DNA from: Acidobacteriota bacterium | GTDB taxonomy: Bacteria; Acidobacteriota; Terriglobia; Bryobacterales; Bryobacteraceae | Direction: 5' to 3' | DNA length: 55,944 nt | Assembly (NCBI GenBank): GCA_016201205.1 | Contig: JACQDF010000004.1 | Coordinates: forward strand, 1 to 55,944 | Shown here: positions 34,477 to 43,582 of the stretch, one piece after another | Position numbering within the stretch: the first letter of the stretch is position 1 | Layout of the letters: every line of letters begins with the position of its first letter | The notes under the pieces: model-generated | The model's input: the letters and a program-made list of their open reading frames with translations, nothing else | Told to the model about the DNA's origin: nothing | The model's database searches: none | Translations under genes and position numbers: made by a program

Positions 34477-36546
34477 ATGCATACCAACCGCTTGATCCAC
34501 GAAAAGAGCCCGTACCTGCTTCAGCACGCTCATAATCCGGTGGACTGGCAGCCCTGGGGCGAAGAGGCGTTCCACAAAGCTCGCACCGAGGATAAGCCGA
34601 TTTTTCTCTCCATCGGCTATTCCACCTGCCACTGGTGCCACGTGATGGAGCGCGAATCGTTTGAATCAGAAGAGATCGCGCACCTCATGAACCGCTCCTT
34701 CGTGCCCATCAAGGTGGATCGCGAGGAGCGGCCGGACGTGGACCGGATCTACATGTCCTTTGTGCAGGCGACCACCGGCGGCGGCGGCTGGCCGATGTCG
34801 GTGTGGCTGACTCCGGATCTGAAGCCATTTTATGGCGGAACTTATTTTCCCCCGGACAACCGCTACGGGCGGCCCGGGTTTGGCACGCTGCTCGAGCACA
34901 TCGCGAAATCGTGGCAGAGCGATCGGGCGCGGATTCTGGAGAGCAGCGGGGACATCACCCGCCAGCTTGGTGAAATGCTGGCTGCGAAAGCGCCGCCGGC
35001 GGTGCTCGACGAGAGTGCGCTCGAAAGCTGCTACTACGCCTTGCGACGCAGTTTCGATCCTCAATGGGGCGGTTTCGGCGGAGCGCCGAAGTTCCCCCGC
35101 CCCGTGCAGTTCGATTTCCTTTTCCGCTACTACTGGCGAACGCACCAGCAGGAAGCGCTCGACATGGCGCTGGTGACGCTGCGCGAAATGTACAAAGGCG
35201 GCATGTACGACCAGCTTGGAGGCGGCTTTCACCGCTATTCGGTGGATGCGCGCTGGTTCGTGCCGCACTTCGAGAAGATGCTGTACGACCAGGCCCAACT
35301 GGCCATCGCGTATCTGGAGGCGTATCAGATCAGCCAGGATGCCTTCTACGCACAAATCGCCCGCGAGACGCTCGACTACGTGCTGCGCGATATGACGGAC
35401 GTGCGCGGCGGCTTCTACTCGGCCGAAGACGCCGACAGCGTGATTGACCCTGCCGATCCAAAACACAAGGGCGAGGGCGCCTTTTACATCTGGTCCGCGC
35501 AAGAGATCGACGAATTGCTGCGCAAGCCGGAGTCGGAGTGGTTCTGCTACCGGTTCGGCGTCGAGCCGGGAGGCAATGTTGCCGAAGACGCCCACGGCGA
35601 GTTCACCGCTCGCAACATCTTCTTTCAGGCGCACACCATAGAAGAGACTGCGCGGCATTTCGGAGTTTCCGAAACTGAAGTAGAGAGCGCTCTGGCCGGC
35701 GCCTCCGCTCAATTGATGGCGCGCCGGGGACAGCGGGTGCGGCCGCACCTGGACGACAAGATCCTGGCCGGCTGGAACGGTCTCATGATCTCGGCTTTCG
35801 CCAAAGGGGCGCAGGCGCTTGGCAGCCGGCGCTACCTCGAGGCGGCACAGAAAGCGGCAGCTTTTGTTCTGAGCGAGATGACGCGCGGCGATATCCTGCT
35901 GCGGCGCTACCGCGAGGACGAAGCGGCGATCCCAGGCTTCCTCGATGATTACGCCTTCTTTGCGCAAGGGTTGCTGGATCTGTACGAAGCGGACTTCGAG
36001 GTCGCTCATTTGAAGCAAGCCGAACGGCTGACACGGAAAATGTTGGAGCTGTTCGAGGATCCCGACGGCGGCTTCTACAGCACCGCGACGGACGAGGAAG
36101 CCCTCCTCATGCGTTTGAAGGACGACTACGATGGAGCGGAGCCGTCGGGCAATTCCATCGCGATTCTGAACCTGCTGCGCCTCGAGCATATCACCAGGGA
36201 TGCGGCCTTCGGCGACGCCGCTCGGCGAGCCTTTCGCCATTTCGCGGGCAGACTGCAATCCGCTGCGATCACTTTGCCGCGGATGCTGGCGGCGTACATG
36301 TTCACCCTGGCCAGGCCGAAGCAGATTGTGATCGCCGGCGATGCCCAGGCGATGCTCGCTGAAATTCGCCGGCGCTTTCTTCCGCATGCCATCACGTTGC
36401 TGGCCGGCGAGTCGCTTGCTGAATGGCTGCCGGCAGTGCGCGACATGCGCCCGGTTGACGGCAAAGCTGCCGCGTATGTGTGCGAGAACTTCACCTGCCA
36501 GTTGCCGGCCACCGATGTGGGCGAACTGGCGAGGCTGTTAGAATAA
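34477..36546 (+). CDS. YyaL/SPATA20-type protein with thioredoxin-like N-terminal domain
   Basis: 689 residues from ATG 34477 (an in-frame ATG at 34465 is less likely because family members begin near [20 protein letters not shown]). The thioredoxin-like domain has CHWC at residues 51-54 within [17 protein letters not shown]. The rest is an (alpha/alpha)6 barrel related to glycoside hydrolases and epimerases ([41 protein letters not shown]). The role of this widespread cytoplasmic family is not established; redox and sugar-related functions have been suggested. It ends just before a strong terminator. Confidence 0.92.
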   Translation: MHTNRLIHEKSPYLLQHAHNPVDWQPWGEEAFHKARTEDKPIFLSIGYSTCHWCHVMERESFESEEIAHLMNRSFVPIKVDREERPDVDRIYMSFVQATTGGGGWPMSVWLTPDLKPFYGGTYFPPDNRYGRPGFGTLLEHIAKSWQSDRARILESSGDITRQLGEMLAAKAPPAVLDESALESCYYALRRSFDPQWGGFGGAPKFPRPVQFDFLFRYYWRTHQQEALDMALVTLREMYKGGMYDQLGGGFHRYSVDARWFVPHFEKMLYDQAQLAIAYLEAYQISQDAFYAQIARETLDYVLRDMTDVRGGFYSAEDADSVIDPADPKHKGEGAFYIWSAQEIDELLRKPESEWFCYRFGVEPGGNVAEDAHGEFTARNIFFQAHTIEETARHFGVSETEVESALAGASAQLMARRGQRVRPHLDDKILAGWNGLMISAFAKGAQALGSRRYLEAAQKAAAFVLSEMTRGDILLRRYREDEAAIPGFLDDYAFFAQGLLDLYEADFEVAHLKQAERLTRKMLELFEDPDGGFYSTATDEEALLMRLKDDYDGAEPSGNSIAILNLLRLEHITRDAAFGDAARRAFRHFAGRLQSAAITLPRMLAAYMFTLARPKQIVIAGDAQAMLAEIRRRFLPHAITLLAGESLAEWLPAVRDMRPVDGKAAAYVCENFTCQLPATDVGELARLLE

Positions 36547-36552
36547 CAAACC

Positions 36553-36581
36553 GGGGACAGGCTACCCTGTCCCCTTTTTTT
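36553..36581 (+). terminator. Strong Rho-independent terminator
   Basis: A perfect 9-bp stem, GGGGACAGG (36553-36561) and CCTGTCCCC (36566-36574), with a 4-nt loop, followed by seven T (36575-36581). It starts 7 nt after the stop of the YyaL-like gene. The Shine-Dalgarno of the next gene (AGGAGG, 36582-36587) begins directly after the T-run, so that gene either has no separate promoter or relies on readthrough. Confidence 0.92.
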
Positions 36582-36591
36582 AGGAGGAATG

Positions 36592-37104
36592 ATGGAAAGA
36601 CCAGGTGCAACCACGCTGCGAGGAAACCCGCTCACGCTCGTGGGGCCGGATCTGAAACCCGGCGACGCGGCGCCGGATTTCGACATGGTGGATAACTCGC
36701 TGCAACCCGTGAATCTCGCAGCGACCGGCAACTCGGTTCGCATTTTCAGCGTGGTGCCTTCTCTCGATACGCCTGTTTGTGACGCCCAGACCAAGCGCTT
36801 CAACGAGGAGGCGGCCAAGCTCTCCGGCGTGGACATCTACACCGTCAGCATGGATCTGCCGTTCGCGCAGAAGCGCTGGTGCGGCGCGTTCGGCGTCGAG
36901 CGCGTGAAGATGCTCTCCGATCACAGGACGGGTTCTTTCGGGAGCGCTTACGGCACGCTCATCAAGGAGCTGCGCATCGAGAGCCGGGCGATCTTCGTCG
37001 TCGACAGCAACAACATGATTCGCCACGCCGAATACGTGAAGGAAGTAGCCGATCACCCCAATTACGAAGCGGCGTTGAGCGCGGCGAAGTCGCTGGCGGG
37101 CTAG
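36592..37104 (+). CDS. tpx: Thiol peroxidase (atypical 2-Cys peroxiredoxin)
   Basis: Reduces peroxides with thioredoxin as donor. 170 residues from ATG 36592, chosen over ATG 36589 because AGGAGG at 36582-36587 is then 4 rather than 1 nt away. Peroxidatic Cys63 is in SLDTPVCDAQTKRFNE and resolving Cys97 in QKRWCGAFGVE, the same 34-residue spacing as in E. coli Tpx. PGDAAPDFDMVDNSLQPV is the usual N-terminal strand region. The gene sits directly after a strong terminator. Confidence 0.95.
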   Translation: MERPGATTLRGNPLTLVGPDLKPGDAAPDFDMVDNSLQPVNLAATGNSVRIFSVVPSLDTPVCDAQTKRFNEEAAKLSGVDIYTVSMDLPFAQKRWCGAFGVERVKMLSDHRTGSFGSAYGTLIKELRIESRAIFVVDSNNMIRHAEYVKEVADHPNYEAALSAAKSLAG

Positions 37105-37118
37105 CCGCTAGCCAGGGC

Positions 37119-37880
37119 CTATTTCTTCGGCTTGTAAGCGAAGTCCCAGACCTGGAGGTTCACTTTCCCCTCGGTGTACTCGACGGCGGCGTATTCTCCG
37201 GGCGCCAGCGCTTCCATGGGCCAGACCTTGTAGAGATTCTCGCCCACCTGCCGGCGGAAGATCTCCACCGGCTGCGGCTCCTCGACCATCTCCTTGGACA
37301 CCGGGATGATGGTGATTTTTTCGACGACGCGGATTCCTTTGCCGGGCGTCAGCTTGATGATGCCGAACCTCTGCGGCTGTGACAGGCGGAAGTAGAATTC
37401 CGGCAGCTCAGTGTGAACTGCAAAGGCGGAAGTCTCGCCATCGATTTCCACCGTTGCCTTGCCGGTGATCACCGGCAGCGGCGTTAGAACTTTCAGGATA
37501 GAACGGCGCTTGTCGTTGTTGACCTTGATTTCGGCCTGCTTGAGCGGTCTTATCTCGCCGCCGTCGGCGAAAAAGACGCCAGCATCCTCTGGAACGCGAG
37601 CCACTTCGCGGCGGGCTTCGCGCTCTGCTTTGTCTTCCTCCTCGATCAGCCTGGCTTCTTCCTTGTCGCGCGCCTGGCGGTCCTGGATTTCTTTCCCGGT
37701 GCGCTTCAAATCGGCGAGCTCGAGCGGGATCTCCTCCCAATCGCTGCGCTCGACGCTGTAATAACGCACCCGGTCCTGCTCCACTTTGTACTCGCTCACA
37801 AGCTGCCAGCTCCCATCTTTGAGATAGAGCTTGAAGCTGGCCGCCAGAAGCAGCAAGGGCAGCAGAAACCGGGCTAGCAT
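37119..37880 (-). CDS. Conserved secreted hypothetical protein, 253 aa
   Basis: Function not recognised. The signal peptide is MLARFLLPLLLLAASFK; a beta-rich part follows (LYLKDGSWQLVSEYKVEQD), then a highly charged segment, probably a long helix or coiled coil (KEIQDRQARDKEEARLIEEE), and a C-terminal beta-rich half (KITIIPVSKEMVEEPQPVEI, GEYAAVEYTEGKVNLQVWD). This arrangement recurs in my memory of acidobacterial exported proteins, but no domain name is attached. It converges with tpx, with 14 nt between stops. Confidence 0.75.
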   Translation of the reverse strand: MLARFLLPLLLLAASFKLYLKDGSWQLVSEYKVEQDRVRYYSVERSDWEEIPLELADLKRTGKEIQDRQARDKEEARLIEEEDKAEREARREVARVPEDAGVFFADGGEIRPLKQAEIKVNNDKRRSILKVLTPLPVITGKATVEIDGETSAFAVHTELPEFYFRLSQPQRFGIIKLTPGKGIRVVEKITIIPVSKEMVEEPQPVEIFRRQVGENLYKVWPMEALAPGEYAAVEYTEGKVNLQVWDFAYKPKK

Positions 37881-37941
37881 CGAGGAATCCCTCTTCTTCT
37901 ATCCTCTATCATGTAGACGTGGTGCGTTTGCGCATCCGCTC

Positions 37942-37979
37942 CTCTGTTTCGGAGCCGCGCGCGTCAGCAAGCGGTCTTA
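37942..37979 (+). repeat. Repeat family B, copy 3
   Basis: 38 nt (ctctgtttcggagccgcgcg continuing to cggtctta) identical, base for base, to the complement of 51268-51305. It lies in the 254-nt gap between the secreted protein gene and the restriction endonuclease gene; nothing else recognisable is in that gap except the direct repeat at 38070. Confidence 0.75.
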
Positions 37980-38069
37980 TCGTTGCGCCCCTGGAGCCAT
38001 CGGCGAAGAGACTCCTGCGTTTCACCAGATCGGCGCACAGAACCGTTGGCAACGTTTCCACTTTACATC

Positions 38070-38085
38070 GTCTTGGCTGGCCGAA
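38070..38085 (+). repeat. 16-bp direct repeat, left of the restriction-modification genes
   Basis: GTCTTGGCTGGCCGAA, identical to 40710-40725, in the same orientation. The two copies bracket the restriction-modification pair almost exactly and may mark the edges of an inserted segment. Confidence 0.55.
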
Positions 38086-38134
38086 CGGCCCCGGTGTCTG
38101 GGCTGGCAAATCCGCACGGAACGTTCCATCGGAG

Positions 38135-39106
38135 CTACCCATACGGCCCAAGGAACCGCTCGCCGTTGAAATGAATGATGTGGCTGGGTGCCTCAGCGAT
38201 CCAAACCTCCGTTTCCCATGCGATGTCCGCGAGGTACTTGGTCATGGCCAGCCGCGTAAGAAACGAAGTCACGAACACCAGACCGGCTCGCGCCCCCTTG
38301 AAGAGGTCCTTCAACTCGTTGTGTCTCTTCAGACCGATTGGGCCGTGGCTGGTGACCGCTTCGATCAGGACGAGCCAATTCCTTTCCGGGAGGTGAACAA
38401 CAACATCGGGGACCTTGCCGTGCTCGTCCATCTCCACGCCGAGCTGCTCAAGGTAGCCGGACTCAATGTGACGCTGCTTGTCACCAGTGTCGCCCACGTA
38501 GATCACGACTCCGCCCGGAGTGAAGCGCGGGCAGAAGTCCTCGACTATTTTTTTCACCAGTACGTTCTGGCCGCCCGCCGTAATCTTCAGCTCCGAGCCG
38601 TTGGGGAGCCTTACCGGAATCAGCACCATCTCACGCTCCCGAGGGTGAAGCCGGCGAAGGCCCTCCGCGTTCTTCAGGAAACCCGTCAGGTTGTCCATCC
38701 ACGCGGGCGAACCGTATGTGCGGGCGAGCTTCAGCAGCGTGGGGACGACCTGGTAGCGGTTGTCCGGGCTGTTCACGGGCCGGCGGCGGTCATCAGGGTT
38801 GGCCACGACGAGCCCCATCTGGACGAACTGGTGCACGCTGAATCGGCGGACAGTCTCCCGGGTATTCGGGGCGTATCTCTTGCCGAAGTGGTCCCGGAAA
38901 AAGTTCATCAATTCAGTGATCCCGAGCATCGGAGCCCCTGCTGCGCTCCACCGTTTGCTCGGCGTCATCCCGAGCAACGCCAGAAGGGCCAAGGCGGAAC
39001 GCTCGTTTTGCTGCTCCCGTGGCACACTCAAAGCCTTCAGGATGGTGAGGGCTTCGGCCACGCGTCTCGCGCTGGGGGTATTCCTCTTGGGCGCCCCCTT
39101 AGCCAC
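38135..39106 (-). CDS. BsuBI/PstI-family type II restriction endonuclease
   Basis: 323 residues, close to the length of R.BsuBI. The catalytic region is PDVVVHLPERNWLVLIEAVT followed by SHGPIGLKRHNEL, the PD-(D/E)xK-like core that typifies this family (Asp in PDVV, Glu in LIEAVTS). Known members cut CTGCAG. The gene overlaps the methyltransferase by 8 nt, methyltransferase first, so protection is made before cleavage. It probably recognises CTGCAG too; one such site exists inside the window at 29734-29739, so the sequence would require methylation. Repeats flank the pair, which suggests acquisition by transfer. Confidence 0.93.
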   Translation of the reverse strand: MAKGAPKRNTPSARRVAEALTILKALSVPREQQNERSALALLALLGMTPSKRWSAAGAPMLGITELMNFFRDHFGKRYAPNTRETVRRFSVHQFVQMGLVVANPDDRRRPVNSPDNRYQVVPTLLKLARTYGSPAWMDNLTGFLKNAEGLRRLHPREREMVLIPVRLPNGSELKITAGGQNVLVKKIVEDFCPRFTPGGVVIYVGDTGDKQRHIESGYLEQLGVEMDEHGKVPDVVVHLPERNWLVLIEAVTSHGPIGLKRHNELKDLFKGARAGLVFVTSFLTRLAMTKYLADIAWETEVWIAEAPSHIIHFNGERFLGPYG

Positions 39107-40652
39107 GAGGCACTACCTCGTCAACGAGGCGATCCAACTCCCCCTGCGCGGGGAAGCTCTTCCCGATCCGCCGGCCGAGCGCAACGAGCTTGTTCCAGCC
39201 CGGGTACCGTAAGGAGCGGAGGTCGGTGGCGTTGACTTGAGTATGTCCGCTGAACTGACGGAAGTAGGAATCGACGAGCGTCGAGTTCAGGAAGGCGGCC
39301 AGCCCTCTCGCCACGGTCGCTGGCAGCCCCGAGCCCTGAAGATGGTAGTAGTTCAGGTGGTTCTCGAATGCGACCCGGTCGCCCGGGATGTCGACAGGAT
39401 CGTAGACCGCGGCCACGACCCGACGCGGCTCCTCCTTTGCTGAAAACCTCTTTACGAGCACGTAGTGCCCTGCCGGAACGAGCAGGTCGTCGCTCCGGGA
39501 GCCGGGATCGAGGGCGTTCGGCTTCTGCGTGCGGGCGCTCGGCCACTCCACGAAACCGCCCTCAAGGTGGCAGGGATAGATTAGAGGAACCGTGTTCCGC
39601 CCTGGGTGAGCGCGGAGCAGATCCCTCGCCCGGAAGTCTACGACTCGTCCGGTGGAGACAGTCAGGCCGAGATCCGTGAGGCTCGCCTCTAGGCTCGCTA
39701 TCTGACGGCGGATCGAATCTCCATCGCCGTCAGGAACGATGTGGATGAAGGCATGGGGATCGCCCAAATGAACAAGATTGTCATGCTTGATCGTTCGAAT
39801 CCGGAGGCTCGATTCGTCGGAGTCGAGGCTCGAGGAGACCACGACATCGGCGCCCGGGTGATCGGTCGTCTTTTCCGCACGGAACACAACGTTCTCCTGC
39901 AGAACCTCGTCTTCGGCGAAGGCGCGGTCTCGCGTGTCAAACACGTGGACTCGACGAAAACGCATCTGCCGCAGGAAGAAACGGCGAAAGGGCTCGAAAT
40001 AGGGCCCGTTGCAGAAGCTCCTTGGGGTGATCGCGACCATCTCACCACCGGAAGCGAGGAGCCTTGCCGTCACCGCTAAAAAGCCGGCGTACAGGTTGCT
40101 TGTCTCAATTCCGATCGCGCGGAGCAGCTTCCGCTCGCGGGATTCCGTCCGGATCTTCCTATAGGGAGGGTTGAGGATAGCGCAGTCGAATCGTTCCTCC
40201 TCCCCTGCGGAGAATAGATCACCGGCCAAGGTGCTCGCACCGACTTCCAAGAAGTCCTCGGGGACGATCCTTCCCTCGAATCGGATTCCTGCGTCCTCGC
40301 TCACCGTCCGGCACAGATCGAGTGTCGCTTGGAGATGGCCGATGAGCGTCGGATCAATCTCGTAAGCAGTTAGGGTGATGGCATCGGGGCGCCGTGGCCT
40401 GCGGCACATCGCTGCAACGAAGGCGGCAGAAAGCGACCCCACGCCGGCGCCTGGGTCCAGCACGCGAAGGACCGGTTTGCGGCACTCGATCATCCCGGCC
40501 ATGAAGGTCGCAACGGAGGCCGGTGTCAGGAACTGGCCCATGAGGACGCGGCGCCGAGGGTCCAATCGGTGCGCCGCATCGCGGCGGGTAGACTCGACCG
40601 ACGCGAGCAGGGAATCTACGTCCCTTGCGTTGAGACACTGAAGAGGTTTCAT
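39099..40652 (-). CDS. N6-adenine DNA methyltransferase of the BsuBI/PstI system
   Basis: 517 residues. SAM-binding motif I is VLRVLDPGAGVGSLSAAF, and catalytic motif IV is CAILNPPYRKIRTES (NPPY, an adenine-N6 methylase). The N-terminal MGQFLTPASVATFMAGMI is also typical of Eco57I/PstI-type enzymes. The rest (about residues 230-517) is the target-recognition half. It protects the site cut by the neighbouring endonuclease, probably CTGCAG. First gene of the pair; the 8-nt overlap shows coupled translation. Confidence 0.94.
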   Translation of the reverse strand: MKPLQCLNARDVDSLLASVESTRRDAAHRLDPRRRVLMGQFLTPASVATFMAGMIECRKPVLRVLDPGAGVGSLSAAFVAAMCRRPRRPDAITLTAYEIDPTLIGHLQATLDLCRTVSEDAGIRFEGRIVPEDFLEVGASTLAGDLFSAGEEERFDCAILNPPYRKIRTESRERKLLRAIGIETSNLYAGFLAVTARLLASGGEMVAITPRSFCNGPYFEPFRRFFLRQMRFRRVHVFDTRDRAFAEDEVLQENVVFRAEKTTDHPGADVVVSSSLDSDESSLRIRTIKHDNLVHLGDPHAFIHIVPDGDGDSIRRQIASLEASLTDLGLTVSTGRVVDFRARDLLRAHPGRNTVPLIYPCHLEGGFVEWPSARTQKPNALDPGSRSDDLLVPAGHYVLVKRFSAKEEPRRVVAAVYDPVDIPGDRVAFENHLNYYHLQGSGLPATVARGLAAFLNSTLVDSYFRQFSGHTQVNATDLRSLRYPGWNKLVALGRRIGKSFPAQGELDRLVDEVVPRG

Positions 40653-40709
40653 GCCTGCGACTCTTATCTTAGCCCCATTGAACCATCATCGTTGGGCTGG
40701 CTAACTTAT

Positions 40710-40725
40710 GTCTTGGCTGGCCGAA
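40710..40725 (+). repeat. 16-bp direct repeat, right of the restriction-modification genes
   Basis: GTCTTGGCTGGCCGAA, the second copy of 38070-38085, 57 nt after the methyltransferase start and 48 nt before the aldo/keto reductase start. A related shorter stretch, gttgggctggc, is at 40691-40701. Confidence 0.55.
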
Positions 40726-40773
40726 ACGCATGGTGGCCAGCAGCAGAAGCTGGCGCCGCGCCATAATCTACCA

Positions 40774-41742
40774 ATGCGATATCGGGCGTTGGGTAAGACC
40801 GGATGGCAGGTCAGCGAGATCGGCTATGGGGCCTGGGGGGTCGGCGGCAAGGAATGGCTGGGCGGCGACGATGATGAGTCGCGCAACGCCTTGCGCCGCG
40901 CCATCGAGTTGGGACTGAACTTCATCGACACCGCCCTGGCTTACGGCGACGGCCACAGCGAGCGGCTGGTGGGCCAGATGGTGCGGGAGACAAAGGCAAG
41001 GATCTACGTGGCCTCCAAGGTCCCTCCCAAGAACCGTCTTTGGCCTGCCCGCCCGGGCATCGGAATCGAGAAAGTTTTTCCTTACGATTACATCCTCCGC
41101 TCGACGGAGGAGAGTCTGCGGAACCTGGGCGCCGATTGCCTGGACTTGCAGCAGTTGCACGTCTGGAATCCCGAGTGGCTCGAGCGCGACGAGTGGCGGC
41201 GCGCCTTTGCGGATTTGAAGCAGTCGGGCAAAGTGCGCGCCGTGGGCGTTTCCATCAACGATCATCAGCCCGATTCCGCACTCGATCTGATTCGCACCGG
41301 CCTCATCGACACCGTCCAGGTGATCTACAACATCTTCGACCAGACACCCGAGCAGAACCTGTTTCCGCTCGCCCAACAGCGCCAGATCGGCGTGCTGGCG
41401 CGGGTTCCCCTCGATGAAGGAGCGCTGACCGGCGCCATCCGGGAAGGCGTGAAATTCCCGGACGGCGACTTCCGCAGTTTCTATTTTCGCGGCGATCGTA
41501 AGAAGCAGGTAGCCGAGCGAGTCGCTGCCCTGCAAAAGGATCTGGAAGCAGTGCCGGGCACGCTGCCGGAAATTGCTCTGCGGTATTGCATCTCGCATCC
41601 GGCGGTGTCCACGGTCATCCCGGGGATGCGAAAAGCGCGGAACGCCGAATCCAATTGCCGCGTCTCTGACAGTGGGCCCCTCGACCCGGAAATCATCCGT
41701 GTGCTGCGACGCCATGTTTGGAACAAGAATCATTACAGGTAG
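40774..41742 (+). CDS. Aldo/keto reductase
   Basis: 322 residues from ATG 40774 (MRYRALGKTGWQVSEIGYGA), the usual beginning of this NADPH-dependent TIM-barrel family. Residues FIDTALAYGDGHSERLVGQM contain the catalytic Asp and Tyr region (D and Y of DTALAYG), and the conserved Lys is in YVASKVPPKN. The nucleotide-binding end is ISHPAVSTVIPGMRKARNAE. The reading frame opens at 40708, but family members start here. It reduces an aldehyde or ketone; substrate unknown. Its last 29 nt overlap the next gene, which suggests co-transcription. Confidence 0.92.
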   Translation: MRYRALGKTGWQVSEIGYGAWGVGGKEWLGGDDDESRNALRRAIELGLNFIDTALAYGDGHSERLVGQMVRETKARIYVASKVPPKNRLWPARPGIGIEKVFPYDYILRSTEESLRNLGADCLDLQQLHVWNPEWLERDEWRRAFADLKQSGKVRAVGVSINDHQPDSALDLIRTGLIDTVQVIYNIFDQTPEQNLFPLAQQRQIGVLARVPLDEGALTGAIREGVKFPDGDFRSFYFRGDRKKQVAERVAALQKDLEAVPGTLPEIALRYCISHPAVSTVIPGMRKARNAESNCRVSDSGPLDPEIIRVLRRHVWNKNHYR

Positions 41743-42661
41743 TCTTTTCTGCGCCCTGGCCGCGTTTGCACAGCAGCCGGATTATTTCCCGTTGCAGGTC
41801 CGCAACCAGTGGATCTACCGGTCCGGCGGGGCTTTCGGCGTCGCGGATCCTCTGGTGGTGGAGGTCACCGGCGCGCGAGCGATCGCCGGCAACGAGTATT
41901 TCACGATCAGCGGATTCCCGGGCGGCGCGATCCTGGCACGCAAGAACGACACGGACACGCTCGTGTTTTATGACCAACGCACGGAGGGCGAGAAGCCCTG
42001 GATCGCCTTTGGAGCCGCCACCGGCGATTCCTTCCGCTCCCAAGTGCATCCCTGCAACACCAGCGGCGTGATTCAGACACGCGACGGGAAGTTGCGCTCT
42101 CCGATCGGCGAGTTCAGCAATGCGTTGGAGGCTCGTTATGTGGTGAGCAACTGCGCCGATGCGGGCATCACCTCCGAGGCATTTTTGCCGGAAGTCGGAT
42201 TGGCCCAGCGGCGCTACTCGACGATCGCCGGAGAGCGGATTTACGAGCTGATCTATGCTCGCGTGAGCGGATTCACGGTGTTTTCAGAGAAGGAGATCAG
42301 CTTCGGTCTGACGCTCGATGCCGCTGTCTACCCGCCCGCTGGAGCCATCACCGCTCGGCTCACGCTGCGCAACACGCAAGATCAGCCGCTGCGGCTGATG
42401 TTCCCCAGCGGCCAGGATTACGATCTCGTGATTCGCAACCAGATGGGCGAAGAAGTTCACCGCTGGTCCAGGGGCCGCGCATTCCCGCTGGTCTTTCGCA
42501 CGTGGGATTTCTCAGGCGAGCGGAACTGGGTGGTGCTGGATGCGTTGGGCGGGCGCGGGTCCGCGCTGGCGCCCGGGAATTACACAGCCACGGCCAGCCT
42601 GGCCGTGAGCGGAGCTGTCTATGAAGCTTCCGTCGGTTTTGCGGTGCGGGCTGCTCAGTAG
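41714..42661 (+). CDS. Secreted protein with C-terminal BsuPI-type domain, copy 1
   Basis: 315 residues from ATG 41714, with a signal peptide (MFGTRIITGSLFCALAAFAQ). The N-terminal part contains PLQVRNQWIYRSGG, a sequence repeated in copy 2 and typical of an uncharacterised beta-rich domain. The C-terminal 105 residues, with LTLDAAVYPPAGAITARLTL, FPSGQDYDLVIRNQMGEEVH and RWSRGRAFPLV, resemble the intracellular proteinase inhibitor BsuPI fold. Here the domain would be outside the cytoplasm. It overlaps the aldo/keto reductase by 29 nt and copy 2 by 41 nt, so all three form one unit. Confidence 0.8.
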   Translation: MFGTRIITGSLFCALAAFAQQPDYFPLQVRNQWIYRSGGAFGVADPLVVEVTGARAIAGNEYFTISGFPGGAILARKNDTDTLVFYDQRTEGEKPWIAFGAATGDSFRSQVHPCNTSGVIQTRDGKLRSPIGEFSNALEARYVVSNCADAGITSEAFLPEVGLAQRRYSTIAGERIYELIYARVSGFTVFSEKEISFGLTLDAAVYPPAGAITARLTLRNTQDQPLRLMFPSGQDYDLVIRNQMGEEVHRWSRGRAFPLVFRTWDFSGERNWVVLDALGGRGSALAPGNYTATASLAVSGAVYEASVGFAVRAAQ

Positions 42662-43550
42662 CCTGTTCGTCCTGGCGTGCGCCGCCCAGGACTACTTTCC
42701 TCTGGAGACAGGCAATCAGTGGGTGTATCGAAGCGGAGGCACTCGGGTCGAGCGTCCCCTGCTTCTCGAGATCGCCAGGGCGGGCATGTTTGAGGACCGC
42801 ACCTACTATCAACTCGAAGGCTTCCCCAACGGCCCTCACTGGCTTCGCATCAACGAGGAGGGCTCGCTGGTGGAGTGGGATTCCGAGCAGCGTCAGGAGA
42901 GGCTGTGGTACGCTTTCGCCGCGCAGGAAGGAACGACCTACCGGACATTTCTGCCGGCCTGTTGCGGGATCGCCCGCGTTGTGTCGCGCAAAGCCAAAGT
43001 CTCCCTTCCGCTCGGTGAATTTACGAATGCGCTCGAGCTGACCTATCCTGGTGTGTTCCAGGTCGGCATCGAGCGCGAATATTTCCTGCCGGGCGTAGGC
43101 TTGGTCCATCGCACGGAGAACACCGGCGGCCCCACGATCGCCGTGCATGACTTGATCTACGCCCGCATTGGCGGGAACACGGTGCTGGCCGCCGCCGAGA
43201 ACGGTTTTCGAGTGGCGCTGGACCGGGCCGTGTATCCCCCCGGCTCTCAGGCGCTGGTCCGCCTGACTCTTCGTCATACCCGGGCAAACCCGCTGCGGTT
43301 GGTCTTCCCCTCCAGCCAGCAATTCGACATCGTCGTCCTGAATGAGAAAGGCGCCGAGGTCTACCGCTGGTCGTCGGGACGGTTCTTCATCCAGGCATTG
43401 ACCGGAGTCACTGTCGAGGGCGAGAAGAATTGGGCGGGGAACGTGCCGCTGACTGGCCTTCCCGAGGGGCGGTATCGGGTGGAAGCGTGGCTCACCACGA
43501 CGGGAGCTCGAGCGTACGCAGCATCGGCCAGCTTTGAGATTGGTATGTGA
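42621..43550 (+). CDS. Secreted protein with C-terminal BsuPI-type domain, copy 2
   Basis: 309 residues, signal peptide MKLPSVLRCGLLSSLFVLAC (Cys20 may be a lipidation site, LACAAQ). The same architecture as copy 1: PLETGNQWVYRSGG near the start, VGLVHRTENTGGP in the middle and the BsuPI-like end VALDRAVYPPGSQALVRLTL, FPSSQQFDIVVLNEKGAEVY, RWSSGRFF. The two are diverged tandem duplicates sharing order and spacing of motifs. A protease-inhibitor or carbohydrate-binding role outside the cell would fit the fold; neither is shown. Confidence 0.8.
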   Translation: MKLPSVLRCGLLSSLFVLACAAQDYFPLETGNQWVYRSGGTRVERPLLLEIARAGMFEDRTYYQLEGFPNGPHWLRINEEGSLVEWDSEQRQERLWYAFAAQEGTTYRTFLPACCGIARVVSRKAKVSLPLGEFTNALELTYPGVFQVGIEREYFLPGVGLVHRTENTGGPTIAVHDLIYARIGGNTVLAAAENGFRVALDRAVYPPGSQALVRLTLRHTRANPLRLVFPSSQQFDIVVLNEKGAEVYRWSSGRFFIQALTGVTVEGEKNWAGNVPLTGLPEGRYRVEAWLTTTGARAYAASASFEIGM

Positions 43551-43582
43551 CAGGCTTATGTCTTCTGTGACATAATACAGTC
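43546..43582 (+). promoter_or_regulatory. Promoter and probable operator of the RHH/VapC pair
   Basis: A -35 GTGACA (43547-43552) and -10 CATAAT (43571-43576), each matching five of six consensus bases, are 18 nt apart. The start point would fall close to the ATG at 43583, so the transcript may be leaderless. Two direct copies of TGTGACA (43546-43552, 43566-43572) and an inverted pair TGAC...GTCA around the -10 could bind the ribbon-helix-helix antitoxin. Confidence 0.55.

Noticed and set aside
40774..41742. Aldo/keto reductase as part of the restriction-modification island
   Set aside because: It lies outside the 16-bp repeats, on the opposite strand, and overlaps the BsuPI-domain gene, so it belongs with its right-hand neighbours.
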